Below, in pieces: positions 18,569-27,204 of a DNA stretch of 64,000 nucleotides. Below the pieces are notes generated by a model. It saw only the letters and a list, made by a program, of their open reading frames with translations, was not told the DNA's origin and searched no databases. The translations under genes were made by a program, and so were the position numbers. The stretch comes from Cyclobacteriaceae bacterium (GTDB lineage: Bacteria > Bacteroidota > Bacteroidia > Cytophagales > Cyclobacteriaceae), in contig JAFIEV010000082.1 of the NCBI GenBank assembly GCA_020832305.1, positions 372,001 through 436,000 on the forward strand, read 5' to 3'. Numbering within the stretch: position 1 is the stretch's first letter; every line of letters starts with the position of its first letter.

Positions 18569-19183
18569 TTGGATGCTCTGATACAAGGTATACTTATTGG
18601 TATAGTGCTGTCAATTATGATCGGCCCGGTTTTTTTTGCTTTAATTCAAACCGGGATGACAGACGGCTTTCGCGCGGGCTGGTTGATGGCGACCGGGGTT
18701 ATTGTAAGTGATGCCATGTATGCCATGCTCACCTATTTTGGTATTTCGCGATTATTCCATTCGCCCAATGCAGAAACAGCAATGGCATGGGCAGGAGCCA
18801 TAATACTTTTTGGCTTTGGGATAAAAATGGTCATCAAGCCACTCCCGAAAAAGTTGTCCTATCCTAAGAAAACCTCACTGCATCGCACCCTGCTGAAATC
18901 CTTTACCAGGGGTTTTTTACTCAATGGCATCAATCCTTTTGTAATCATTTTCTGGTTAAGCGTTGCCAGTGCTGCCAGCGTTAAATTCGGTTATACCGGT
19001 ACATCAAGCTTCAATTTTTATTTCAGCGCTTTGCTTGTCGTTTACATTTCAGACTTGTTGAAAGTATATACCGCCAAAAAGCTGCGCAATTTTGTGAGCA
19101 GCAAAACCATTGTGATTATTAACCGAATCGCAGGCACCGCCCTTATTTTGTTTGGTATACGCCTGTTGGTATATGCATGGTAA
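18569..19183 (+). CDS. LysE-family amino acid/metabolite exporter
   Basis: 204 residues with about six membrane segments. The N-terminal LIQGILIGIVLSIMIGPVFFALIQTG, with its Gly/Pro-rich IGPVFF, is the LysE/RhtB signature, and GFLLNGINPFVIIFWLS is the matching second-half motif. It exports an amino acid or small metabolite across the inner membrane; the substrate is not predictable. The start is TTG 18569, with no upstream ATG in frame before the GH3 stop. It abuts hypB tail-to-tail without any spacer. Confidence 0.85.
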   Translation: MDALIQGILIGIVLSIMIGPVFFALIQTGMTDGFRAGWLMATGVIVSDAMYAMLTYFGISRLFHSPNAETAMAWAGAIILFGFGIKMVIKPLPKKLSYPKKTSLHRTLLKSFTRGFLLNGINPFVIIFWLSVASAASVKFGYTGTSSFNFYFSALLVVYISDLLKVYTAKKLRNFVSSKTIVIINRIAGTALILFGIRLLVYAW

Positions 19184-20002
19184 TCAATTATTTACTTTCT
19201 GTAAAATCATCTCCGCCATTTCAGTTACTCCATCGCCCTTTAGCGCTGAAGTTTCCATAATCTGCAGTTCAGGACGAATCTTTTTAAGGTAGTCTTTGGC
19301 CTGTTCCATATCAAAAGGAACATAGGGCAATAAATCTATTTTATTCAGAACACAATACTGTGAAGATTCAAACATATATGGGTATTTCAGTGGTTTGTCT
19401 TCGCCCTCTGTCACACTCATAATTACCATTCGCCAGGTTTCACCAAGGTCAAATAGAGCCGGGCAAACCAGGTTTCCCACGTTTTCTATAAAGAGAACAC
19501 TATTGCTTTCAGGCTGGAGTTTTTCAATTGCATGTATGATCATATGGGCATCGAGGTGACAGGTTTTTCCTGTATTGATCTGGATCACTGAGGCACCGGT
19601 ACGCTCTATTCGTTCGGCATCCCGGGTAGTGCTTTGGTCACCTTCGACTACGTATACCTTTACCTGTTCTTTTAAAAGAGGAATCAATTTTTCTAGCAAT
19701 GCGGTTTTACCAGAGCCCGGTGAACTTACCATATTGATGGCCAGAACGTTTCTGCCCATAAAAAAACCTCGGTTTTGTGCTGCAAACACATTATTTTTCT
19801 GGAGGATATCTTTTTCTATATCTACCAAAACACTGCCATTTCCATGGTGATCATGTGCATGATCGTGGTGCTGATAATGATGGTCATGGCCATGACTATG
19901 GGTGTGTTCGTGTATTAATTCATGTTTTGAATCAGATTCTTTTTGATTAGGAACGATGTATTTTATGGTGTCATCACCACCGCATCCACAAGTACTGCAC
20001 AT
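19184..20002 (-). CDS. hypB: Hydrogenase nickel incorporation GTPase HypB
   Basis: GTPase that with HypA loads nickel into the large hydrogenase subunit. 272 residues. The N-terminus MCSTCGCGG carries the CxxCxC high-affinity Ni site (C2, C5, C7). A His-rich stretch (about 27-54, over a dozen His) marks the Ni-storage type. The SIMIBI GTPase domain follows: P-loop SSPGSGKTALLEKL, VEGD, FIENVGNLVCPALFD and the specificity motif NKIDLLP. Last gene of hypFCDEAB, 11 nt after hypA. Confidence 0.97.
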   Translation of the reverse strand: MCSTCGCGGDDTIKYIVPNQKESDSKHELIHEHTHSHGHDHHYQHHDHAHDHHGNGSVLVDIEKDILQKNNVFAAQNRGFFMGRNVLAINMVSSPGSGKTALLEKLIPLLKEQVKVYVVEGDQSTTRDAERIERTGASVIQINTGKTCHLDAHMIIHAIEKLQPESNSVLFIENVGNLVCPALFDLGETWRMVIMSVTEGEDKPLKYPYMFESSQYCVLNKIDLLPYVPFDMEQAKDYLKKIRPELQIMETSALKGDGVTEMAEMILQKVNN

Positions 20003-20013
20003 AGTTGTTAAAT

Positions 20014-20367
20014 TTAGTTTTGCTCAATTTGTAATTCCATATTTTTTATTCTAAGCTCTTTTCCTCCGTGAATTCTGAGATCGAATGCACCACATTGCGG
20101 GCATAATTCGAAGACAGATGAACAGGAAAAAGTTTGTCCACATTTATTGCATAGGGCCGAAGCTTTTACCTCTTCGATGATCAGTTCGGCATTAAATAAT
20201 CCGCAGCGCTTTAACACCTCAGGCCAGGCAAATTGAAGTGCTTCACTGTCGATACCTGCTAATGCGCCTATTTCAACCCGAATATTTTTTATACCCGTGG
20301 CATTGTGCTTTGTTGCGATTTCAGATGCGCATTCGGCGATATTCAGGGCTATACTTAATTCGTGCAT
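20014..20367 (-). CDS. hypA: Hydrogenase maturation nickel metallochaperone HypA
   Basis: 117 residues from ATG 20367, since HypA must begin MHE with the Ni-binding His2; the longer start at 20379 would bury it. The zinc site is two CxxC pairs, CNKCGQ and CPQCGA, about 75-95. Delivers Ni together with HypB. It lies 5 nt after hypE and 11 nt before hypB. Confidence 0.96.
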   Translation of the reverse strand: MHELSIALNIAECASEIATKHNATGIKNIRVEIGALAGIDSEALQFAWPEVLKRCGLFNAELIIEEVKASALCNKCGQTFSCSSVFELCPQCGAFDLRIHGGKELRIKNMELQIEQN

Positions 20368-20372
20368 AAATT

Positions 20373-21383
20373 TCAGCAAATTCTTGGTAACTGATCACCA
20401 ACTGGCATATCTACTACTCTATGACCCCCAATTAGGGTATCCATTACCACCATACCAGGAAACTCCTCCTGAATTTCTCCGATAATACAGGCATTTTTTC
20501 CGAGCTCATCTTCACGTAAATAATTGACAACTGCCTCGGCCGATTCCTGCCTGACCACCAAAACGGCTTTGCCCTCGTTGGCAAGGTATAAGGGATCGAA
20601 GCCCAGCAGGTCACACATACTGTTTACTTCGGCGCGTACAGGTATATCTTTTTCATAGATTTTTATTCCATAAGGTTTGCCTTCCACCAATTCGGAGAGC
20701 ACCATGGCCACACCACCTCGGGTGGCATCCCGCATAAAATGTACTCCAAAATCCCAATGCCTGAGCCCTCCGAGCATTTTGTGGAGGCAGGCGCAGTCAG
20801 AAAGCAATTCAGATTGCAAACCCAAAGCTTCCCTGGCATTGAGTATGGCCATACCATGATCGCCGATGGTGCCTGTGAGTATGATTTTATTGCCGGGTTC
20901 AAGCCATAACCCCAAGGCTTTATCTTCTGCATCCTGTGGTGCGATGCCAATGCCACTCATAGAGATATATAAACCATCACACTGTCCTTTTTGTACTACC
21001 TTGGTATCTCCGGCTACAATTTTTACATCGGCGAGTCGGGCGGTTTCAGCCATATCGGCTACAATATTTTTAAGGTCATTCAAAGGAAATCCCTCTTCAA
21101 TGATAAACGAAGCGGTTAGCAATACCGGAAGCGCATCACTTACTGCCAGGTCGTTTACCGTTCCGCAAATGGCAAGTTTTCCAATAGAGCCTCCCGGAAA
21201 AAATAAGGGAGAGATCACAAAGGCATCGGTGGTGTATGCAATTTTACCGGCCGGCATATCAATGATGGCCGAATCTCCGTAACAATAGGCATTTCCGTTC
21301 GATAACTGCGCTACAAACAAATCCCTGATTAAATCACGCGTTAATTTTCCGCCGCTGCCGTGATGTAGATGTATTGTTTCCAT
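20373..21383 (-). CDS. hypE: Hydrogenase maturation protein HypE (carbamoyl dehydratase)
   Basis: 336 residues from ATG 21383 (METIHLHHGSGGKLTRDLI). Dehydrates the thiocarbamoylated C-terminal cysteine to thiocyanate, the source of the active-site CN ligands. The substrate tail ends PRIC exactly at the stop, as required. The PurM-like ATP-binding core shows CYGDSAIIDMPAGKIAYTTD and MRDATRGGVAMVLSELVE. It overlaps hypD by 50 nt. Confidence 0.97.
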   Translation of the reverse strand: METIHLHHGSGGKLTRDLIRDLFVAQLSNGNAYCYGDSAIIDMPAGKIAYTTDAFVISPLFFPGGSIGKLAICGTVNDLAVSDALPVLLTASFIIEEGFPLNDLKNIVADMAETARLADVKIVAGDTKVVQKGQCDGLYISMSGIGIAPQDAEDKALGLWLEPGNKIILTGTIGDHGMAILNAREALGLQSELLSDCACLHKMLGGLRHWDFGVHFMRDATRGGVAMVLSELVEGKPYGIKIYEKDIPVRAEVNSMCDLLGFDPLYLANEGKAVLVVRQESAEAVVNYLREDELGKNACIIGEIQEEFPGMVVMDTLIGGHRVVDMPVGDQLPRIC

Positions 21384-22470
21384 TGGACATAAATTTAAAT
21401 CTATACCATGCATTACAGGTTCCTTCGTGTGAAACCATACAAGCGCCTACCGGTTGTTCAGGAGTACATTGGGCACCAAATAAAGGGCATTGACCCGGAT
21501 CTTTCAAACCTGTTAATATTTTTCCGCAAATGCAACGCTTATCTTCATTACTGGCAACCGGGCTTGTTTTGAAATGTTGCAATGCATTCCACTTGCCAAA
21601 GCTTTCTCTGATTTCAAGCCCGCTTCCATTGATTTTACCCAATCCCCGCCATTCAGCGTCACAACTTTCGAATACCGAATACATAATTTTCTGTGCTTGT
21701 ACATTCCCCGCAGGCTTAACAGCCCGGTCGTATTGGTTTTCGACAACCGCTTTTGACAACCGGGCCTGTTTCAAAATCATAAGCAGACTCATGAGCAGGT
21801 CAATAGGTTCAAACCCTGATATTACTACTGGAATGCCATATTTAGAGGCGAGAAAGCCATATACGTCTGAGCCGGTAATGCAGCTTACATGACCCGGTCC
21901 TATAAATCCATCTATATTGATTTTGCCGGATGCGAGTTTTTGCATTGCTTCAGGCATGGTTCTGTGCGATGCCAGCACGAAGAAATTATCTACATCCATT
22001 TCCCTCGCTTTAAGAAGGGCTACAGCCGTACCTGGTGCTGTGGTTTCGAATCCAATAGCTGGAAAAACCACTTTTTTTCCCGGATTTTCCTTAGCTTTTT
22101 TAAGGGCATCCAGGGGAGAGATCACCAGACGAACATCTGCACCTTTGGCACGTACCGCCTCCAAGTTTCCCAGATTGCCAGGTACCCGCATTAAATCGCC
22201 ATAACTGGCTATGATCACATCAGGCTGCATGGCAATTTGTAAAAGGATGTCCATATAAGCCACAGGCGTTACACAAACCGGGCATCCCGGGCCAGATATC
22301 AACTGTATGTCATCGGGCAACAGGTTATTGATGCCATATTTGTGAATGGCCATGGTATGACCTCCGCAAACTTCCATAATGCGAAGCGGCCTGCTTACTT
22401 CCTTTTCAATTTGACGTAACAGGCTTTTTGCCAAATCGGCGTTTCGATAGGTTTGCAGTTCCTTTGTCAT
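21334..22470 (-). CDS. hypD: Fe-(CN)2CO cofactor assembly scaffold HypD
   Basis: 378 residues. With HypC it assembles the Fe(CN)2CO unit. Conserved motifs in order are MEVCGGHTMAIHKYG, SGPGCPVCVTP, GFETTAPGTAVAL and SHRTMPEAMQKL. The C-terminal [4Fe-4S] cysteine set lies in CICGKI, GQCPLFGAQC and GACMVSHEGTC. The last ~17 residues extend beyond the common end and overlap hypE. Start ATG overlaps the hypC stop by 4 nt (translational coupling). Confidence 0.97.
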   Translation of the reverse strand: MTKELQTYRNADLAKSLLRQIEKEVSRPLRIMEVCGGHTMAIHKYGINNLLPDDIQLISGPGCPVCVTPVAYMDILLQIAMQPDVIIASYGDLMRVPGNLGNLEAVRAKGADVRLVISPLDALKKAKENPGKKVVFPAIGFETTAPGTAVALLKAREMDVDNFFVLASHRTMPEAMQKLASGKINIDGFIGPGHVSCITGSDVYGFLASKYGIPVVISGFEPIDLLMSLLMILKQARLSKAVVENQYDRAVKPAGNVQAQKIMYSVFESCDAEWRGLGKINGSGLEIRESFGKWNALQHFKTSPVASNEDKRCICGKILTGLKDPGQCPLFGAQCTPEQPVGACMVSHEGTCNAWYRFKFMSNGNNTSTSRQRRKINA

Positions 22471-22694
22471 AACTTTTCTGTGTCTGAATCTGCGGTAGAA
22501 ATATTTTCAATCATTTCCATAGCACGTTCAATATCAATTTTTTCAATGGCAAATCCTGTATGTACCAACACATAATCTTCCAGGGTTACATTTTCAATCA
22601 AGGCAATGGAAACTTGCATTTTCAAACCATTTGATACCGCTATGGCCAGATCACCATCAATTTTTTTAATCTGCATCGGGATACTTAAACACAT
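22467..22694 (-). CDS. hypC: Hydrogenase maturation chaperone HypC
   Basis: 75 residues. MCLSIPMQI gives the essential Cys2 and the OB-fold start; DYVLVHTGFAIEKID is the conserved C-terminal half. It carries the Fe(CN)2CO unit from HypD to the large subunit. It overlaps hypF by 10 nt and hypD by 4 nt. Confidence 0.97.
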   Translation of the reverse strand: MCLSIPMQIKKIDGDLAIAVSNGLKMQVSIALIENVTLEDYVLVHTGFAIEKIDIERAMEMIENISTADSDTEKL

Positions 22695-24943
22695 AAGGCT
22701 CGTTTTTTAGCTGCTATATACAATTGACCCAGGGCGATACCCCCGTCATTTATCGGTACTTTTGAAGGAACATACACTTTGCATGCATCCTTTAGCAGGG
22801 CTTTCCCTATTCCCTGCAGCAAACGGGCATTTTGGAAACAACCCCCGGTCAAGGCTACTTTTTTTATACCATATTGCTTAATCTGTGTTCTTATCTGATA
22901 CAGGCATGCCGCTATTATGGTATTGTGAAATTTCGAGGCAATAACAGAAAGGCAAACAGATTTTTCTATATCTGAAATCATTTGTTCCAGCGCTGGCCTG
23001 AGCGAAATAATATTGCCTGTGCCAAAATCATAGGCTTCCTTTACTTCATCTCTTACCATAGATTCAAGCCGCATCGGAGCCTCAGCCTGAAAGTTATGGG
23101 TACTGCATATGCCCATTAGTGCCGCTGCCGCATCGAAATAGCGACCCATACCACAGGTGTTTGGGCAATTAATTCCTTTTGCAAGCATGTTGTACAATAT
23201 CTTCTTTTCTGAATCAGGTATTTTCTTCAAAAAAGGAATGGGCAATGCATCGGTCTTCGTTCCGAAATAATGCCAAAGTAAACCCAGGGCAGCCCTTTCA
23301 GGATTTTCAATAGCTTTTTCTCCACCCGGTAGGGGAAAAGCTTCAAAATGTGCCAGACGTTGGTATTGATCATGTTCGGCCAGTAAAAATTCACTTCCCC
23401 AGAGTACCTGATCGGTTCCCAACCCGGTGCCATCGAGTACAATACCCAACACTGGGCCATCTGTCTGATACTCTGCCATCACTGCGGCCATATGTGCGTG
23501 GTGATGCTGAACCTTGATAAGCGGAATTCCTAACGACGCTGCCAACAGGCTGGTATGATAAGCAGGGTGCAGGTCGCAGGCTACCATTTCTGGCGTAAAT
23601 CGATATAAATTTTTAAAGCGTTCCAGGGCTTCATTGTAAAAGAGGCATGTATCTGCATTGTCGAGATCGCCAATATATTGGCTCATAATAGCATGATTCT
23701 TTTTCCCGATACAAAATGCAGCATTTAAATAAGCACCCGTGGCAAGGATACCTTCAAGTTCAATCTGGCAACTGACCGGGGCCGGCGCATAACCCTTGCT
23801 TCGCCGCATCATTACTGTCCAGTTTCCGGTGTTTTGGATCACTGAATCATCACATCGATTAATGATGCGGCGATTGAAACCGGCAACAGCCTGTGTTTTC
23901 TGAATGAATGCATCGCAGGCTATGCCATCATCTGTTATAATGGGCTCGTTGGATATATTACCACTCGTATATACCAGTACCTTACTTTGCAGTTTTTCGA
24001 ATAGCAAATAATGCAGAGGCATGGAAGGTAGCATAACCCCGGCGGTATGAAGGCCGGCATTGAGGTTTTCCGGAATAACTGATTTTGTGCGAAGTAAAGC
24101 AATGGGTCTTGCCGAAGAGGCCAAGAGCGATGCTTCTTCCGGACTAATATGAAAGTACTTCTTAGCTTCTTCAAAATCACTGACCATAAGCGCAAAAGGT
24201 TTCGACCATCTTTTTTTAAGCTTGCGCAAGTGATCAACGGCATTCCGATTCCACGCATCGCAAACCAAAGCATAGCCACCGGTTCCCTTTAAAGCCGCCA
24301 CCCTACCATCGTCAATGATACGGGCCAGGGTATCCAAAATGCTTTCATTATCATATATCGATCCATTTTCAGTATGCAGGAACAATTGCGGACCGCAGGT
24401 ATTACAGGCTACCGGCTGTGCATGAAACCTGCGGTTATTTTCATCGTAGTACTCATCGTAGCAGTCTTCACACATAGCAAATTCATGCATTGATGTATTA
24501 ATGCGGTCATAGGGTAATTTTTCGATAATAGAGAAACGAGGACCGCAATGCGTGCAGTTTACCAGTGGATAATGGTAACGAAAGGCCTGATTTTGTATAT
24601 CCTTGAGGCATTCATCACAAACCGCAAGGTCGGGGCTGATCTCAGTTATGCCTGTTGCTACCTCTTCACTTTTTTCAATGCTGAAAGCTTCTCTGTCATT
24701 GCGTGTGGGTATAATGCTAATTTCGAGACTATCCACATGAGCATGTACAGGCGCTTTGGTGATAAGTGTTTTGATAAACTTGCGGAGTCGGGTATCAGGT
24801 CCCTGAATACATATATATACCGCATCACTGGCATTTTTTACCCATCCGGGCAACTGCCATTGAGAGGCCAGACGTGAAACAAAAGGCCTGAAACCTACAC
24901 CTTGTACCAGGCCTGTTACTTTTATGATATAGGCCCTGTTCAT
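22685..24943 (-). CDS. hypF: Carbamoyltransferase HypF
   Basis: 752 residues, full length. Uses carbamoyl phosphate and ATP to carbamoylate HypE. Domains: acylphosphatase (about 1-90, GLVQGVGFRPFV), zinc fingers (CDECLKD, NCTHCGPRFS, MCEDCYDEY, CNTCGPQ), a YrdC-like domain (from about 190, ALKGTGGYALVCDA), and a Kae1-like domain with the metal motif KVQHHHAHMAAVMAE and VLDGTGLGTD. First gene of the hyp operon, with the promoter in the 452-bp region shared with hoxF. Confidence 0.97.
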   Translation of the reverse strand: MNRAYIIKVTGLVQGVGFRPFVSRLASQWQLPGWVKNASDAVYICIQGPDTRLRKFIKTLITKAPVHAHVDSLEISIIPTRNDREAFSIEKSEEVATGITEISPDLAVCDECLKDIQNQAFRYHYPLVNCTHCGPRFSIIEKLPYDRINTSMHEFAMCEDCYDEYYDENNRRFHAQPVACNTCGPQLFLHTENGSIYDNESILDTLARIIDDGRVAALKGTGGYALVCDAWNRNAVDHLRKLKKRWSKPFALMVSDFEEAKKYFHISPEEASLLASSARPIALLRTKSVIPENLNAGLHTAGVMLPSMPLHYLLFEKLQSKVLVYTSGNISNEPIITDDGIACDAFIQKTQAVAGFNRRIINRCDDSVIQNTGNWTVMMRRSKGYAPAPVSCQIELEGILATGAYLNAAFCIGKKNHAIMSQYIGDLDNADTCLFYNEALERFKNLYRFTPEMVACDLHPAYHTSLLAASLGIPLIKVQHHHAHMAAVMAEYQTDGPVLGIVLDGTGLGTDQVLWGSEFLLAEHDQYQRLAHFEAFPLPGGEKAIENPERAALGLLWHYFGTKTDALPIPFLKKIPDSEKKILYNMLAKGINCPNTCGMGRYFDAAAALMGICSTHNFQAEAPMRLESMVRDEVKEAYDFGTGNIISLRPALEQMISDIEKSVCLSVIASKFHNTIIAACLYQIRTQIKQYGIKKVALTGGCFQNARLLQGIGKALLKDACKVYVPSKVPINDGGIALGQLYIAAKKRALCV

Positions 24944-24985
24944 AAGAGTCTGAATTTATAATTCTAAAAAAATAACTGCCATCGC

Positions 24986-25029
24986 AAATTTTCAAAAAAC
25001 GGCAATTGTAATGCTAAAATTTTCAAAAA
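24986..25029 (+). repeat. 13-bp direct repeat pair upstream of hypF
   Basis: AAATTTTCAAAAA occurs twice (24986-24998 and 25017-25029) with a 31-bp period, close to three helical turns, 43-86 bp upstream of the hypF start. The phasing would suit a protein binding the same DNA face. Confidence 0.5.
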
Positions 25030-25095
25030 TTTGTCGATGTTGTTAACAATATCATAAGCATTGAAGCAGGTGCCATTAAAAAATGTAAACCGCTC

Positions 25096-25264
25096 TGTAT
25101 GCATTTGAAAAATACATAGTAATGTATACGAAAATTTTGTATAACAGGGCGTGTATTTACATGGTAATTTGACTTGCTACCTCAAAAAACATTTTTGTAT
25201 TTTATCTTTTTTATCTGAGGAATAAGTGTAAATTCCCATCCAAAGCATATAAAATTTCGTATAC
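25096..25264. promoter_or_regulatory. TGTAT/ATACA inverted-repeat elements upstream of hoxF
   Basis: Three related elements: TGTAT-N11-ATACA (25096-25116), the bulged palindrome TATACGAAAATTTTGTATA (25125-25143), and its inverted near-copy at 25251-25264 containing the perfect 8-bp palindrome CGTATACG (25258-25265). They fit dimeric regulator sites, but the regulator is unknown and no transcription factor gene is adjacent. Confidence 0.4.
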
Positions 25265-25395
25265 GTAAAAATAAGAAATTCTCTTGAAGTACCGGAATAC
25301 TCCGGCGGCTTGGCGTTTTTTTACAGGCATCAAAAAAGGGTGCATCGCATTTTTTAACTGCAAAGATTTTTTTCATAAGAACCCATAATATTTTT

Positions 25396-27204
25396 ATGAT
25401 CAACAGCCTCAATTCTATCATAAATAAATACGATGCAGACCCTACGCGTCTAATGGATATCCTCATCGATGTGCAACATAAATATGATTGCATATCGGAT
25501 GAAGCTGTTACATTTCTGGCTGACAAGTTAAACCTTTCAGAGGTTGATATTGAGCAGACACTGTCATTTTATCATTTTTTAAGTAAGGAAACCCGTGGGA
25601 AATATACGGTATATCTAAACAACAGTGCCGTTGCAGGCATGTTTGGTCGTGAAGCCGTGGCCAAAGCATTTGAAGAAACATCAGGTTGCCGGTTTGGAGA
25701 GGTTTCTTCCGATGGACTGATAGGTTTGTTCGACACCTCCTGCATTGGCATGAATGATCAGGAGCCGGCAGCCATAATAAACGGAACCGTTTTTACCAGG
25801 CTCACACCTTTCAGGGTAAGGGAAATTGTAAATGGTCTTAGAAAAGGGCTCGATCCTGTTGATTTGCAGGATGTAGGTTTAGGAGATGGCAATAACAATC
25901 TCGATATTATCGGAGCAGTGGTCAACAACAACATTATGAAAATAGGCCCGGTACTATCACGTGATTATAAACCGGGAGAAGCCATTCGTAAAATCATTCA
26001 GATGAGCCCTGAAGAAGTGATAAGAGAAGTGAAGCATTCAAATATCCGGGGTCGTGGAGGTGCCGGGTTCCCTACAGCGCTGAAATGGGAATTTTGCCGC
26101 AATGCCCCAGGCAGCAAAAGATACATTTTCTGCAATGCTGATGAAGGTGAACCTGGCACCTTCAAAGACCGCGTTATCCTGACTGAGTTGCCGCTTTTGT
26201 TGTTCGAGGGAATGGTAGTATCGGGATATGCTGTCGGCGCTGAAGAAGGCATTTTATACCTGAGGTATGAATATAAGTATTTGCAAAAATTCCTGGAGAG
26301 TATTTTGAAAATGGCGCGCAGGATGCGGTACCTGGGGAAAAATATACTTGGTAAGGAGGGCTTTCATTTTGATATACGCATACAATTTGGTGCAGGCGCT
26401 TATGTATGTGGTGAAGAATCAGCGCTTATCGAATCGGCCGAAGGTAAAAGGGGAGAGCCCCGTGACCGGCCTCCTTTTCCGGTGGAAAAAGGCTATCTCA
26501 ATCAACCTACGGTTGTCAATAATGTAGAAACCCTTTGTGCTGCAGTAAAAGTGGTATTAAAGGGAGGAGAATGGTACAGAAAGCTGGGAACCCACGATTC
26601 TACAGGCACCAAATTGCTTTCGGTTTCAGGCGATTGTCGCTTCCCGGGGGTCTATGAAGTTGAATGGGGATTTAACGTAAGTCAGATACTCGAAATGGTT
26701 GGCGCCGAGGAGGTACAGGCTGTACAGGTCGGTGGTCCATCCGGCACATGCGTTGGGCCCGAGGATTTCAACCGAACCCTTTGTTACACCGATCTGGCTA
26801 CGGGTGGTTCCCTTATCATCATTGGTAAAAACCGCGATCTGCTCAGGGACATCGTTCTCAATTTTACCGACTTCTTCATAGAGGAATCCTGTGGTTCCTG
26901 TACACCCTGCCGTGTACTAACGGTAATGATGCGTGATAAACTCCAGAAAATACTCGATGGTAAGGGTTGTTCTAAAGACCTCGAAGATCTCGAAGACTGG
27001 GGTAAACTTATGCGGGCCAATCGATGTGGATTGGGACATACCGCACCCAATCCTATTTTGACGAGTCTTAAAAACTTCAGACATCTGTACGAAGGACTCA
27101 TTCCGGGAAAAAGAGGCTTTGATACGGGATTCAGAATGGAAGAAGCCCTGGCCGAAGGACGCTCATTACGATTAGAACAACTAAAACTTCAGGATCATGA
27201 ATGA
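25396..27204 (+). CDS. hoxF: NAD-reducing hydrogenase diaphorase subunit HoxF
   Basis: 602 residues, a NuoE-NuoF fusion. It binds FMN and NAD(H) and transfers electrons between NADH and HoxU. The N-terminal ~150 residues have the NuoE thioredoxin-like fold, but only one of four cluster cysteines remains (in LFDTSCIGMND). The NuoF part has the FMN loop RGRGGAGFP (218-226), the NADH region YIFCNADEGEPGTFKDR, GAYVCGEESALIES, and the [4Fe-4S] ligands C499, C502, C505 and C544. Loss of the N-terminal cluster is usual for proteobacterial-type group 3d HoxF. It overlaps hoxU by 8 nt. Confidence 0.95.
   Translation: MINSLNSIINKYDADPTRLMDILIDVQHKYDCISDEAVTFLADKLNLSEVDIEQTLSFYHFLSKETRGKYTVYLNNSAVAGMFGREAVAKAFEETSGCRFGEVSSDGLIGLFDTSCIGMNDQEPAAIINGTVFTRLTPFRVREIVNGLRKGLDPVDLQDVGLGDGNNNLDIIGAVVNNNIMKIGPVLSRDYKPGEAIRKIIQMSPEEVIREVKHSNIRGRGGAGFPTALKWEFCRNAPGSKRYIFCNADEGEPGTFKDRVILTELPLLLFEGMVVSGYAVGAEEGILYLRYEYKYLQKFLESILKMARRMRYLGKNILGKEGFHFDIRIQFGAGAYVCGEESALIESAEGKRGEPRDRPPFPVEKGYLNQPTVVNNVETLCAAVKVVLKGGEWYRKLGTHDSTGTKLLSVSGDCRFPGVYEVEWGFNVSQILEMVGAEEVQAVQVGGPSGTCVGPEDFNRTLCYTDLATGGSLIIIGKNRDLLRDIVLNFTDFFIEESCGSCTPCRVLTVMMRDKLQKILDGKGCSKDLEDLEDWGKLMRANRCGLGHTAPNPILTSLKNFRHLYEGLIPGKRGFDTGFRMEEALAEGRSLRLEQLKLQDHE

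Larger units (their letters stand above)
24944..25395. promoter_or_regulatory. Divergent hyp/hox control region with direct and inverted repeats
   Basis: This 452-bp AT-rich intergenic region must contain the promoters of hypFCDEAB (minus) and hoxFUYHW (plus). I see an exact 13-bp direct repeat AAATTTTCAAAAA at 24986-24998 and 25017-25029, 31 bp apart. TGTAT-N11-ATACA lies at 25096-25116. A near-palindrome GTATACGAAAATTTTGTATA lies at 25124-25143, with an inverted near-copy AAAATTTCGTATAC at 25251-25264. CCGGA-ATAC-TCCGG (25292-25305) could form a small leader hairpin. No convincing coding sequence is present. Operator function is inferred. Confidence 0.5.

Noticed and set aside
22685-24943. 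HypF as a fused or truncated carbamoyltransferase.
   Set aside because: All domains (acylphosphatase, zinc fingers, YrdC, Kae1-like) are present at normal length.
25292-25305. CCGGA-ATAC-TCCGG followed about 10 nt later by a T-run, as a terminator or attenuator.
   Set aside because: The stem is only 5 bp and the T-run is too far away to call; mentioned only as a leader hairpin possibility.
25182-25526. Minus-strand frame in the hyp/hox region.
   Set aside because: It overlaps the 5' end of hoxF, has low-complexity Lys/Phe-rich composition and no recognisable motif.
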